Of a DNA stretch of 64,000 nucleotides, positions 47,601 to 60,152 are shown piece after piece. This stretch comes from Romanomermis culicivorax. Its lineage: Eukaryota; Nematoda; Enoplea; Mermithida; Mermithidae. Location of the stretch: NCBI GenBank assembly GCA_963922205.1, contig CAWUHX010000165.1, positions 434,001-498,000 of the forward strand. Reading direction: 5' to 3'. The position numbers were made by a program, and so were the translations under genes. The notes beneath the pieces are model-generated. The model made no database searches. It was not told the DNA's origin and saw nothing but the letters and a program-made list of their open reading frames with translations. How positions within the stretch are numbered: the stretch's first letter is position 1; the number at the start of each line of letters is the position of its first letter.

Positions 47601-49478
47601 AAATATTAATTTTGTGTTGAATAAGCCTAACGAAAATTACTAATATATAAAATAATAAAACAATGTTCACGAACATCTTGAATGTTTTAAATAGCGAGCG
47701 GCCGGAGCAAGCTTTTTTATTCCAGGTAAAATTTTCCTCTGGAGCAAAGTTCATACTAAAGAATAAAAAATTATTCATTAAGGTAAAAGTAAAAATTGTA
47801 GATTATTCGAAAAGCCATTTTTAACCATTAAAATCAGATTTGAATTTGAATTAAATTTGAAATTAATTGTCAGTCTTAATTTGAACCAATGGAGTGGAGC
47901 GTTGAGGCCCTGCTATACTTCGACGGCCGGCGCCAGTCGGGGCCGGACGAAATATTTTTAAACCGGCGCCCGCCGTCACCGGTTGCAAATTTTTGCTGCT
48001 ATACTTCATCCGGTGTCGGCCGTGAGATACCTACTACAAACCTACGAAAAAATGATAAAACACCAAGATGCATTTTTCGCACCATAATTCATATGTTATA
48101 ACATACGCGACGGCTAGTGACGGTTCGGAAATTTCGATTGAATCGAAATTGACAACCGGCGCTGGCCGGCGCCGTCCGTCATCAAAAAGACGAAGTATAG
48201 CAGCTTGAAACCGGCCCCGGCTATGAGCTGCTATACTTCTAACATTGACGGCCGGCGCCGGCCGTCGAAGTATAGCAGGGCCTTTGATGTTTTTTATGAC
48301 ATACTGTTGCGCTTCATGATTTATAATTAAGTGGAAAAACTAATCACAAATTCCAGAGATTGTTTGTTTGATGAACTTTCATTTATCGTCTGATCCATAA
48401 ATCTATATTTGTAATTAAAAAAGCTTCGTCGAGGGTCTCGAAAACTCTTTCCACATTTGTGAGAAAACCCAACATTTTTTCTACATTCTGAAAAAAATTT
48501 CATAGGTAGGTTCATTTGTGAAAAAACACCATGTCCGGTGTTTTTGAAACCTCGTTTTTTCTAATCGTTTTCATTCGTATACTGGTAACATTTGCCAACA
48601 TAAGTCTCATTTTCCTTTAAATTTTCGATTTTCATACGAAGGTCAAAGACAGAATACCCGTATGGATTAATCTATCATCAAGGAGTCGCAAATTATCAAC
48701 CAAATTTGATAATTTTTACATTACAAGAGATATTTCAAAACTATAACGCAAGTTTTCATAAAAGAGAGAAAATATTCAGTATGGATATCAACCGTAAATT
48801 GAATCACTGAGCATTATTATTTTTGATATTTTATGGTTGGTCAATGCTCTGAATGTTCAACTTTATGTTCCCGAACGCAGGCCACTTTTGGAAAACGACT
48901 CGGCTGGGGTCGGAGTGTGATATTTTCGACTTCCTCCGGCCGATGACCGGCCGCTCCCTTGTTTTAAATCCGTTGACAAAACAACTTTCAATGTTCCAAG
49001 TTTTAGGAATTCATTTTAACCGGGACTGACATCGGACATCGATTAGATTATATAAATACCCATTCAAAGATCTTACTTACGAACCCAGTGGAAGAGTAAT
49101 TTTAAAGAAGCCTATACCGCATCTCCCGGGAAACACGTCGAATTGCTTGGTGTCGTCCACAATAAATTTCGGATTCGTAAAAATTTCCTGGAAAAAGTAT
49201 TCATATTCAGATATTTTTATCAAAATTTGACGATGTAAACTTGGGACCAATGAGGCCCCAATACCGTGAAAAGAATATTTTTTTCACTGTTTGACAATTT
49301 TTCGAACTTTGGAATTTTATCGACAAAAACATGCATTTAATACCTGAGGTCTTCTCCACTCGAACTGTATAGCCGGAATTTGATGATAGAATAAAGAATC
49401 ATTTATAGCTGGAAAATTAACATCCTCGTGTAAGGTTTTCAGATCGAATAATTCTTGTCTATATTTCAAATATTCCAT
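41655..49478 (-). CDS. calpain-family protein with all three catalytic residues replaced (CalpC-like pseudoenzyme)
   Basis: Twenty exons, all phases consistent, about 656 aa: 49344-49478, 49118-49187, 47091-47242, 46401-46507, 46183-46345, 45062-45130, 44906-44997, 44547-44624, 44299-44477, 44047-44165, 43871-43966, 43693-43811, 43383-43428, 43260-43313, 43140-43197, 42769-42827, 42626-42697, 42003-42081, 41827-41943, 41655-41761. The N-terminal [15 protein letters not shown] and EWRRPQ match the classic calpain DPDFPA and EWKRP. The protease core spans about 46-290, the C2-like domain about 320-460 ([27 protein letters not shown]), and a penta-EF-hand region about 475-650. The triad is lost: GDSW in place of GDCW (Ser71), GRHY in place of GHAY (Arg223), and RLSPG in place of RNPWG (Leu248). 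Many structural motifs remain, e.g. [15 protein letters not shown] and [10 protein letters not shown] start at 49568 would add 30 residues without calpain similarity. The last exon may splice on at its GTGAGA instead of ending at the TGA. Confidence 0.92.
45624..45677. repeat. 19-bp perfect inverted repeat (hairpin)
   Basis: GTTGTCTAATAAACAGGTT (45624-45642) and its exact reverse complement (45659-45677) are separated by 16 bases, in calpain intron 5. Just beyond, at about 45745-45825, GGCCAAAAATTTGGCA is repeated in a tandem of about 30 bp. Confidence 0.85.
47905..48283. mobile_element. GC-rich MITE, AGGCCCT/TATACTTC family (copy 2)
   Basis: A 379-bp element, nearly identical over most of its length to 8022-8379, with the same terminal inverted repeats and repeated internal GGCGCCGGCC tracts. 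It is flanked on both sides by TTG, a possible 3-bp target duplication. It lies in intron 2 of the calpain gene. Confidence 0.78.
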
Positions 49479-50234
49479 GACTTTTCCGATATATAAATGC
49501 AATTTCTGGCGACGAAGACAACTTTCTCTTGCTCGAAATTGTGTTATGCACGTAAAGGAAGCCACCATTTATGACATTGAGTTTAGTCTAGAGGTAAACT
49601 AGTTTTTCGTGTACGTACATGTACATTTGTGGATTGCAGAAATATGAAGGCGAGATCATAACATCAAAAAGGTCAAAGAACTTCAAAGAATGTGGGATGC
49701 ATAGATTTCTCAGGAAATTAATATCGCGGAAATAATGCTATATATCGATTATTTATTAAAATCATTTTCTCAAAAAATAATTCGAAATAAGTTCAAGGAA
49801 ATATAAATCTAACCTTCAAAATATTTCATCTGGAAACTCACCTGTCACAATTGTGGTGTTGGATGAGATGGAAAAAGCTCATACGTCACCGAGACTTTCC
49901 TTGGGCACTTTGGCATTCCAGAATTTTCCTTTTTTTGTTTGGCTATTAAAGACAAACAGAATATAAGTAATGTATCTTAAGGGCTAAGGTATTTTGCATC
50001 TCGACTAAGATCGGGGAATGCCGGAAAATGGTAAAATTCCAAGGTTTTGAGTACTGTAGCGGAACAAAATTTCTATGTGAAAGGAATGCATAAAAAATAA
50101 AAAACTTATTATTACGTACAATTAATTATTGACTTATTATAAGACAAGGTAGGACTTTTAATAAAGCGCGTCTCAAAATGACATACTAGATATACCCGAA
50201 TTTCGAATCGCAATGCAACAATAAATGATAATCG
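49479..50234. other. spacer between methyltransferase and calpain genes
   Basis: Holds the presumed calpain promoter and the methyltransferase 3' end. Codons open upstream of the calpain ATG to 49568 show no family similarity. No element was recognised. Confidence 0.5.
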
Positions 50235-52847
50235 TCAATTTTTGCTATATCTAAGTACAAATAATCGTTCTATGCCACATTTTCTTTCCAGCGAAATCGT
50301 ACATCGTATTCGAGGATCGACTGACACCAAATTCGACACATTGTTCGACGACAAAGCGACCACGTAGAATAATCCATCCGGCGACAACAACCTGTAATAA
50401 ACTCAAACCATTACATGCTACATTTCGACATCCAGACGGGTAAATTGTGATGTTTTTTGCAAAAGATTGAATGACGACTCAGCAATTACAATGTTTTCGG
50501 ACAGACCTCGATGAGTACTCTCGTATTTTTCACGATTTCATCAACCGATGCGCAACTTTGCCCGTAAATGGTTACAAAATTGGTAATTTTGCAGAATTGG
50601 CTCCCGGTAAATTCCTTTCGAGAATCCAGGCAGAGGCAGCGATGGGCCAAAGTCATGCGTTCTTGATGTTTGAAAATTATAGATTTTTTGCCGGTTGCCT
50701 GACTTTTGAATTCTGGTTCCCAAAATTCACATGATTTTCGCTGTCAAGTCCGAATTTATAAAAAAATTATCGATTTTTAGCTGATGGTTTTGAACTTGTT
50801 GCTCGTTGACGACAGCCCCAAACAACTGATTGAAAACGTCATCACATTGCCCAGGTTCGGTTTTGGGGTAATCGAAATACACCATTTACACCTCTCTATG
50901 TTATTGCATATATACATAAACTCCACAAGTAAATTTAACTAAATATAAATCATCTCGATCGAATGCGAGTTTATGTCTGGGCAACTACTATTTCCATACA
51001 TTAACTATTGGACAGTTGTCGCTGAAAAATTTGGATTTTGGATTTCAACTATTTTAGCGCATTTCTCCTGCGACTGTAAAAATAGTATGGTCGGAATATA
51101 CTTTCTCTCTCTTCTGTTTTATTGCCGCTATTGATCTCTCTTATACTATCACTTGACTCTCAATCGCAAGACGATTGTAAATTAAAAACGAATGCGAAAA
51201 TCGATGAGATCAACTTCGATAAATTGGGTAAATTAAAATCGAGAAGACATTTCATAGAATACGGAAGCTACATGGGCTTCACGAATCCTGTCAAAGCTGA
51301 GTAAACCTTTCCATAATTTGATTAAATTTAAAATTTCTAATTGACAATGCCGGAACTAATTGAAAACGGTGACTGGAAAATAATGTGCAGACATATTTCG
51401 TTTAACCTAATGAAGTATGGTATGATTCAGCAGCTGGCTAAACAAGAACATTACAATAGTTGGAGTAAACTTTTTACAGCAGATGTTTGTATTGACCAAC
51501 TAAATGAAAACCACAACTCACTCGTGAATTTTGGGTATCAGTTTAGTCAAGCATCGCGTGCCATTTTCACCACCGGCGTAAGCGTGGGCTAACATGTCCT
51601 CTGGACGTAAAGGCTCATCGCTGGGCACATAAGGCGGATTGAAAAGCAGCAAATCGATTTTGTCTGGAAATAAAGCAGCTAAGAACTTCTTGAACAATAC
51701 TTTATGTAAATGTAAATCTAGGAAAATGATCAGTTGCACGCACTGGTGGTGGGTAACTCGAGAAATATTAGTGAATTTCGGAACAGGGTCAAGAGAAACG
51801 CAAATTGATTCCAGTCGCGCACTTTCGAAACCGTGCACGTACTGAGCACGTTTTTGTCGCATCATTTTTGAGCATAAAAATATTTCAATGAGTCATCGCA
51901 TCGTACAGTTCCTATACGCACAACTTGATTTTCGGCGATTCATAAAATTCATATAATTCCTCGATTTTAGACAAAGTAGGTGTTAAAACCTAAAGGGATC
52001 TCGAAATTTTCCTAATGAACGCATTTCTGACTTCACATGTATCGTAGACGGTATACTCTGAAGACGATATTCTATCGCATCCAAGGTATCGGTCCGCAGA
52101 AATTCGATGCAGTTTCGTCGTAAATTGTTCAAATCAGCGTTTCTTTGCGAAACGCGCAAGGCGACGGGGTTAATATCGGTACAAAGGATTAACGCGCCTC
52201 TTTGCAGATACTTCGCTACGAAGATCGACGCTAGGCCGCTACCGCAGCCAATTTCGACGCAAATCGTTGGTCGCTGTTTCTATATAAATGATCGATCAAA
52301 CTCAGAAGAAAATTTGGTTAGTCAAAATTGTGTAAATCGAATCGAGTTGAGAAGTAAAATCGCCGCCCCAGGTAAAGAAACTACAGGATTTCAAAACGGT
52401 AGGACAAACTATGTACATAGGTGATTAGGGAGTTTGCTTTCGATTTCAAAAAATTTCTCGTCGTCTAACGACAAAAATAAATTAAGAATCTACTTTTAGG
52501 TGGTTTTTAGATATGTCACATTTTTGGCATTAACTGAATTGAGTTCTTTCCCGCAAATTTTGAATATTGATTCAGGCTGAACAGAAATTGAAGATTTTTG
52601 AAACTCGTTCCGATTAGCAGGATCTTGTTCCAACTAATCTCTTCCGCTGTGGAACAGTTAATATGCAAATACGAGTCATCTCCTGGGTGATTTACCGCGG
52701 ACAGAACTTCGACAAAATTCCAACCTCTATTAGTTCTGCGTCTTTTTCCAGAGCGTCTAGGAGCAAGAAAGTGTCCTCGGACGGTTCGTAAACGGACAAT
52801 TTTTCTTCATTCGTCAAAATGTAATTGGGCGTCGCATATTTCGACAT
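50235..52847 (-). CDS. N6AMT1: N6AMT1/HEMK2-type glutamine N5-methyltransferase
   Basis: Four exons (52725-52847, 52057-52279, 51522-51663, 50235-50391) join in phase to 645 nt, a 214-aa protein, the same length as human N6AMT1. The family transfers a methyl group from S-adenosylmethionine to the GGQ glutamine of release factor eRF1, in complex with TRMT112. Other proposed substrates (histone H4, DNA adenine) are debated. Visible motifs: YEPSEDTFLLLDAL near the N-terminus; the SAM-binding EIGCGSG at 50-56; CTDINPVAL for the acidic loop; the catalytic NPPY at 124-127 in LLLFNPPYVPS; AYAGGENG; LLSPDGLFYVVA; and a C-terminal LFVLRYSKN. Donors and acceptors are canonical. It lies 757 bp from the calpain start and 411 bp downstream of the RNA-binding gene's stop codon, all in the same orientation. 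Confidence 0.95.
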
Positions 52848-53258
52848 GATTTCTTCGCTCTATTCTAGAAAATATGCTGCAGCATGTCCTCTACGGGAAT
52901 CGTCCAAGAAAAATGAATTTAAGCGCTAAATACGGTTCATACATAGGAAAAACTAGTATTTTCGACGAAAATTTATTTTGAAGAAAGGTGCAAGATGCGA
53001 ATAGTGCGTGCGCAGTAAAAATGCGAAATTTGCATATATAACCAAAAAACAAATTTTAGACGTGTCGAGACCAAGAAAATTTCTTAGCTCTTAAATGAAA
53101 ACGGCGTCATCATAGGGACAAAACGAGCCCTTCGATTCCGATAATGCGACACATACATTACTACAGTAAGAGATGATAAAAATAAATGGATAACGCATCC
53201 TTGTGTAGCTCAACTGTTTGCGATTTCTAGGACTTCTATTCTGACTTCGCGTCTTCCT
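52848..53258. other. 411-bp spacer between RNA-binding and methyltransferase genes
   Basis: This compact spacer must hold both the RNA-binding gene's 3' end and the methyltransferase promoter. I see no clear TATA box or other site. Confidence 0.5.
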
Positions 53259-56200
53259 CTACATCATCGGACGCATCGCACTACGCGGCGGGCTACGGTT
53301 TCGGTCCAAAAGACTATAAGCAAAGAATTTTTTGGCACATCGAAGTTCGCTCAGACTTTTATGATTCTTCTGAATATCGACCAATAAAATTTGTGATCAT
53401 TGTTGGAAAGTGCTTCGATAATTGCGGTTAAAATCGATTGAAATCAGGTTACTTGAATTCGATATTCGGTAAATTGGGAAACAAGTGCAGTGTACCTACC
53501 ACTAAACCTTACCGTCTGTCGTCGTAAACACCTCGATATCTGAAAAAATTGGACGGCTTTCCAGAAATTAAAAATCTCAAACGAAATTTCAAAAACCTGA
53601 TTTATAACTAATTTCGAGATTTTTTTGTCTTTTCAACACTTTCGCTGTTTAGTGGAAATACTGTTGGGAAGCGCCGATTCGGAATACATTCCATCTTGAG
53701 ATAGAATTGAAAATATTGAGACACAACTCACCCACTGGGTGGCGGCGATCGATCCATGCGGCCCGCGTAATAAGTCCCAGCATCGGAAGCGCCCACTCCG
53801 CCTCTGGATCCGCTATATGCATCCGTTGGAGCGCGACGCTCATAATAACCGTTCGCGCCATTGTCGTATTGGCTCCTGAAGAAAACACGGAGACAGAGCT
53901 GGATTTTTTGTCGAAAACGTATTTTTCAAGTAGTACATTATTGAAACTGGTTCCACAATCGTGGAAATTTTGCTTTTACACAGGCTAACCATGATTAAAG
54001 TAAAAAATTGTATGTATAAAGAAAATATATGGAATTGAATAATGAACAAATAATGAATAAAATGGAATGACAATGAATAATTTAGAGCATGATTATTTTC
54101 GAAAATTGAATCGAAAATCAAATTTCACGAGGCATAATTTTGAAAAAAAACGGAAACTATCTGCTTGAAACTTGATAAATTATTTTCTTGGAAAACTAAT
54201 TCCGATACGTTTCTTGCTTATGTGTTTATGATGATAACTAACTTTTATAAAAATTACAAAAAATTATTTCAGTAGGTATAATCGCACGCCAAGTTATAAC
54301 AAACTATAACAATGTGTGTACATGCATCTATGAAAATTTGGTACGTAAGGGACCGCTTGTTTTATCTAGACATGAGGTTTAGCTATACTCAACCTTGGTT
54401 TCAAGCTTCATGTGTTGCAATGAAAATCTCGAGCTCGCTTTCGGGTAAACGTCAGGTTTGAGTCTGAGTTTTTTCTTAACCAGCAAAAAAAGAGAGATAA
54501 CGTACCTAGTCAATTCATGTTATTGAAAGACGAAATTTGATTCACCCTTATAGTGTTGCCCTTTCACTCTCATATGAACCATATGAATCCCGATCATACA
54601 TTCAATTGGGGGAAGTGCCATCCACTGGATTTGGATGTCTAAAAAACTGAGAAATGTTCATTTTTTGATTGGAAAAATTTTCATTTGTGAACAAAAAACG
54701 GTTAAATATATAAATTTTTGACGTTTTGCGCCGTAAATACATTTTCAACAGTTTTTCAGACAAAAAATGTTATTTTTGAACTTTTTTTCATGAAAAGAGC
54801 AAAATTTTTTGTCATCAGAGGTCCTCCCTAAAATTTAAGGAATCGATGACCCCCCCTCCCAAAAAGCTATGTATCTTGACCACCCTAAACACCGGAGATG
54901 TATAATCCTGCTGTATCAAACTTTTCCAAACAGCTTTGAAACCGAGCACGCGTGTACCCCGAGCCTAAAATAGCAAAAGCATCATTGACAGCCAAATTTC
55001 GTCTCTTGTACAAATTGAAATAAATTTTTCAATGTCAGACTTAGATAAACAGAAATTAGAACTGGGATCGAGTTTGACCAAACCCAGGGTTAAGAGGTTA
55101 AAATCGAGCTCGATAAAATAACATTCTCATTCTCGGTTTTTCTCCCAAAATTTTCCCGGTTTTTCAACAGTCAGAAGCTTGTCCTGCATAAAAATTTTTA
55201 CTCAAAATGTTCCATAATGCTTCAAAAACATTATTCTGACGGTGCTACATTGTTTTTTAGCTGAGAAACACCGTTTTGAAAAGGAACTCTTTGCCATTTG
55301 ACGAGAAATAGTCTACATTTTTAGTCATATCTTCCGTATGCTTTCTTCTGCAGCGTGCGGAAACGACTCGAACTTCTTTTAACACGAGGAATTTTTTTCG
55401 TTCCTATTGAAATTACGTAAGAGCGTAAAATGAGCGAAAATTGTAGATTCCCCGAAAAATCTCTAATCGTAGTGTCTCTTCTTCCAACTGAACATTATTT
55501 AGAATTATTGAGTACAAAATAATTGTTCAGCTGACATTTCTGCGATCAGAGCTAAAGTTTTAAAGATTTAAATTGACGCCGGATTCTGGCGCGCAGCATC
55601 GGAAAAATTTCGAGATTTTGATTTTCTAAAACGCTGGCAGATGAATCTTCTCAACACTCCTAAATGAAGTGTTTACATATTCACTCTGGAATGATATCCT
55701 GATCGCTTCCCAATAGAAAAGTTCGGGAAGCATCACGCTGAACGCCCTTGGTTCTAAAATTCAAGGTTATTTCAGGGTTTTATCGGTTGGTGGCCACCCT
55801 GAGTAAGAAACTTAGATACAATGTTTACAGATTTTCTAAATTCAAACTACGGCAGAAATTTCTCCGCAGAAAACGAACGAACCTGTAAGAATCTGACGGC
55901 TCTCGTCTATTGTAACCTTGATCGGTCGTAGAATGTTGTTCGTAGAAATTCGTACTGTACGGTCGAACGCGTTCTGGGGGCGGTGGTGATCTCTGTCTTC
56001 TATCGCTTGAGCGACTCTGGTAAGACGGCGGTGATTGATCTTAAAAAAAGTAAAAACTGAACAACAAATCTAGATATGAATCAGAGGTCCCCAAGGTCGA
56101 AAATTTAGGTAGGGGTAAAATCGTAAATTTTAAGGGTAGTACTTGAAATATGCCGTGACCTTTTTTTTTGCTCCCAACTTTTTGCGAAGGAGGGGTGAGT

Positions 56201-59200
56201 TGTAGTATTCTAACCACATAGAACTTGCAAAAATGAATAATGCCCCTACTTTATGCTTTTTACAGTCAAATAACATTTACTATTTCAACTCCATTTTCCA
56301 GCTCCCAATCATGCAACTTTAATACAGTAATTATACGTACATAATAGTCACACTTTTCACACTGTTGCGCCAACTGATTCCTGCACATTTCAAGAATCGG
56401 GCACAACATACGTTTGGAAACATTGTTTCAACCAGCATCTTCAACAGTATGGGCTTATCCCATCACTGATTAGGCTTCGAACAGTGCTTCCAATTGAAAG
56501 TGTTGCTGCCGAATGTGGATCCCATTAGATTATGAACCACGAGTTTCAATGGACCTCGCATGTCTCAACTCTTAGCAGGAAAGTATGCCACAGCTTGGGT
56601 GGAGAAATATAACCATATGCGCACAGAAGACCCAACGCAGGAGTGGGAAAAAGGGAAAAAGGAAAGGAGAGTATGAAGAGGAAGGATTTTAAGAACATAA
56701 TGTTTTTCTTCCCAAGGGGCGATTTTTTGATTAATCACATATACATAAGTCATTATTTCATCTCCCAATTATATTTATAATGATTTCCTACAGGTAGTAT
56801 ATATTAATGTGCTGATATCCTTTCCTAAAAATCGCTATATGGCACAGAAGTCGCATACTTTTCCATTATCATTTGCTCAGTAAATGTGTCAAAAAGAGCA
56901 GTGAGTAATTCCTCAGAATCACACATTCTGCAATTTTTCTCGAATTACTATAACCTACTGGGGAGAAGATGAAGTCTACCAAAATTTTTTGCTAGAGTGA
57001 GCTGTTTTTATGGGGGTAGTAAATGAATTTCCAAATCTAAGACGGGGATAATACCCCCCATACCCCCTCATGGGGTGCTCTGATATGAATACTTCCAAAA
57101 AAGCCACTAACTTTATATTCAACATTGGTCTCTGCAGGACATGTCATCAATCAAGCTCAGCAGCTAGACAGAATTATAGATGCAGTGTGTTCCAGTGTTT
57201 TAGTTTTTTTCCGCTCGTGCAAAAATATTTATCAAATATGGAAAACAAATTTGGGGTTTTCATATAGAAAAGATGCCTTTTGGTGCATTTTATGAGGTCC
57301 AAATCTCAAAATTTTTGGCGCTTCGCGCCGGTTATAACTTTAATAATCATTATCATTCATTACCAAGCTCAGGCGCGGCTTTTGGCAAGTCTACCTTCAC
57401 TTATCTCTAATTTTTTATAGTTTTCATCGTCTCAAACGTATTATTTCATGTCTGATTGGCGATTTTCAATATTATATATTTATAATTAATGAATATCCGC
57501 ATTTTTTCCTTCATACATTTTTTGAGAAAGATCAACACGTCAACTTTCTAAACTTTTTGAAGCGTTTGTTTCTTCCTTAACGTAAATTGAATTCAAAAGC
57601 TTCATGGAAGTGCTTTTGGAAAATTTCTACGCTTCTGACTCATAGCTTTTCGGTCAAATTTATAAAAGGTTACGAACAAATTATACGTTTTAAAATTTTT
57701 CAAATGATATAATTTCTAGAAATTACGAGTTATGAAAACAAAATTCAAATCTGATTGTTAAGATTTTTTTCCAAAAAATGCTCCACGTGTGGAAAAAAAT
57801 TTGACCTATTTAGTTATGGAAAAAATTCGTGGAAAAAGTGATATATTTATTCATATTACAGAAAAAATTTTTGGCGTGCAAAACTTTTTTGGTAATTTTT
57901 TTTCACCGTGCAAAACAGCTTTTGCAAAAAAAACAGTGGTATGTTCACAGGGAAAAATTGAATATGAGAATTGAACTTAAACGTTATCAACGTGCAAACA
58001 TGCAAAAAATTAATGGCATGTCCGGCAGAGACCAATGTTGAATCACCCGTTCTTCAATTCAATGCTAATAATACTATTTTCAAAAACAGCTTTTTCGGCA
58101 AAAATGTTGGATAATTGCACCATTTGAACAATTGATTGTGTGCTTTCTAGAAGTTAACAATCTCGGAATCTATCAAATTTTAGAAATGCCGGCATCCTTA
58201 GCGATGATTCAGGTGCTCGATGTTCAGCTAGATGGTTTCAACCTGTTTTCCAAACGTCTATTTTCGGTCAGTCATGCATATACAACATTTTAAGTTGAAA
58301 TATCACGATGGTGAACATCCTTATCAACTATCACACAAAGCTAATCTGCTTATACTTCGGCTACAGAAATGTGCTGAAAAATTTCGTACGAACTTTTCGA
58401 GCAAGAAAGAATAGATTTCTGAAGGAGGTACTGACTGTCAACGCTCACATTAGTGACGCAAAAAGTTAACCAATATCCGCCTTCCAAGAAAAATTTCTCT
58501 AAAACGGTATAAACACAGCCCTTCGTACCGCGATATTTTGATTGATATTGGTCGCTGCCGCCTCTGCTGTAAGGATTGTCTTCGTATCGACCGCTACTAC
58601 CTCTATTACGAATGGGTGATCTGGAGTAGTTACCACGTCCGCTTCCGTAATCACGTCCGTTCGAACCGTGATCGCGCCCGCTGCGCTCGTTGTAATCGCG
58701 ACCACCGAACCGATCTCCACCTCCACCACCGCGGCTGCTGTTACGGAATTCGCGACGCATCGGTCCACCACCTCCACCACCACGGCCACCAAATCCGCCA
58801 CCACGACCACCTCTACCGCCAGAAGAAAACTAAAAAATTCAAAATTGAAATTGACTGGTTACGGAACGGATCCAGGCTTTTATAAAGTCAAATCCAGGCT
58901 GGATGTGAAGTTTTTATTTGGTCTGTTTGTAGAAATTTTGACCTTCAAGCTTATCTAGCTTGTGAAAAATATGTCGGACCATACGACGGAGCCCCAAGGT
59001 CTGGGCGTCGAGGACTTTTTATGGGTGGGATAATCAACTAATCAATTTCAGGGGGTCATTGAAAAAAAATTTTTCGATGTTGTCGCCTAAAATATCCAAA
59101 AATGATTTTAAAAATCCATAAAAAGTAAGGATGAGACGGATCCACTTTCTTGATGACATCGGATCCGGATCTGAAAAAATTGCTTCAACGAATCCGAATC

Positions 59201-60152
59201 TTGAATGACAGATCCGACCACATCTTGGTCAGATACGGGTCTTGCATGACGGCATATACATGTCCAAATGCTGAAGAATAATTATGTATTATGTTTATGT
59301 ATTTTAAATCAAGTTGTATGAACCTATACATCTATTCTGTGCCAATAAATTATTTATGATATTCATTTCTTTATTGAGGTGTTTGCTTATCGAAATGGTT
59401 CACATCTAATAATTACGTTCATTCATCCATGTTTTAGTTACTGTTCGTTTCATCAGAAAGAAGATGAATGAAAATCAAAACTGTGATTTTCTAGAAATTT
59501 TGGATTCAAGTTCATTGACTAGCGGAGCGTGGGATAACTTCGCAGTGCCAACCAGCAAAAATTATTCTTATTGTCTAGCACTGATATGACGCTGTTGGTC
59601 AACATAATAAATATATTTTCTAGAATGAGGTAAAAACAAGTTTAGAGCAAATTACCTCGACACGTATTTTCTGTCCGCAAAAATTTGTTCCATCCAGAGC
59701 TGACACTGCAGCATCCGCGTCGGCCTGGGAATCCATATGCTGAACGGGAAGAATTCATGAGAGAATTTTTCATGGTGCACTACAAAAATGTGCAGAGAGA
59801 ATGACGGAGGATTATCATACACACTCTTTGGGTCCTAAAAATAGCTTAATCCGTGATCACAGATTTTAACAAGAACAAATTGTACGGGAATTTTCATAAA
59901 ATTTTAGTTATAATGTGGCCAGCAGAATTTCAATCCTTTCATTGATTATTAGGTACGAACAAAGAGAGTTCAATTTTTAATGTTGCAGCGACAGTACAAT
60001 TCGAGAGTAAAAGTAAATATTCATACCACGAAACCAAAACCTTTGCCAGAAATAATGTCCGCTTCGGTTACACGGCCATACTGGCTGAATGCGGTTCTTA
60101 ATTCGTCCGATGTCGAATCATCGGAGCAGTTGCCGACAAAAATTTTCACCAT
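53259..60152 (-). CDS. single-RRM RNA-binding protein with RGG, RS-like and proline-rich tail
   Basis: Six exons (60027-60152, 59656-59739, 58529-58829, 55883-56039, 53732-53875, 53259-53313) join without phase conflict to 867 nt, 288 aa. Residues 3-70 are one RRM: RNP2 is KIFVGN, RNP1 is KGFGFVHM, and it ends GQKIRVEF. From 71 to about 115 comes a Gly/Arg-rich RGG stretch ([20 protein letters not shown]), then Ser/Arg/Tyr/Asp repeats ([18 protein letters not shown]) and a tail with [16 protein letters not shown] and [13 protein letters not shown]. The layout suggests a nuclear hnRNP or splicing-type factor. The RRM resembles those of the lark/RBM4 group but there is only one and no zinc knuckle, so I give no symbol. 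Failure to splice at 58528 would extend exon 3 with [11 protein letters not shown]. Introns 3 and 4 are 2.5 and 2.0 kb; intron 3 carries a 1-kb hAT-type element. Confidence 0.9.
56082..57082. mobile_element. 1-kb hAT-type element, CAGAG family (long copy)
   Basis: It begins CAGAGGTCCCCAAGGTCG and ends GGGGTGCTCTG. Perfect ATATGAAT duplications flank it (56074-56081 and 57083-57090). Its ends match the 170-180-bp copies at 112 and 27877; the middle is extra. It starts 42 bp upstream of exon 4 of the RNA-binding gene, inside intron 3. No transposase was recognised. Confidence 0.85.
57290..57340. repeat. GC hairpin repeat in intron 3 of the RNA-binding gene
   Basis: TTTTGGCGCTTCGCGCCGG next to an AAAATTT run, one of the dispersed hairpins described in the findings. 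Confidence 0.7.

Noticed and set aside
49081..49117. Longer calpain exon 2 ending at the GTAAGT at 49075-49080
   Set aside because: It breaks the phase of exon 3 and inserts residues inside the conserved PGR-GDSW segment; the donor at 49112-49117 restores exact family spacing.
58499..58885. Arg/Cys/His-rich and Ala/Thr-rich frames antisense or frame-shifted to the RGG exon
   Set aside because: They are shadows of the GGN-rich coding of the RNA-binding protein's exon 3.
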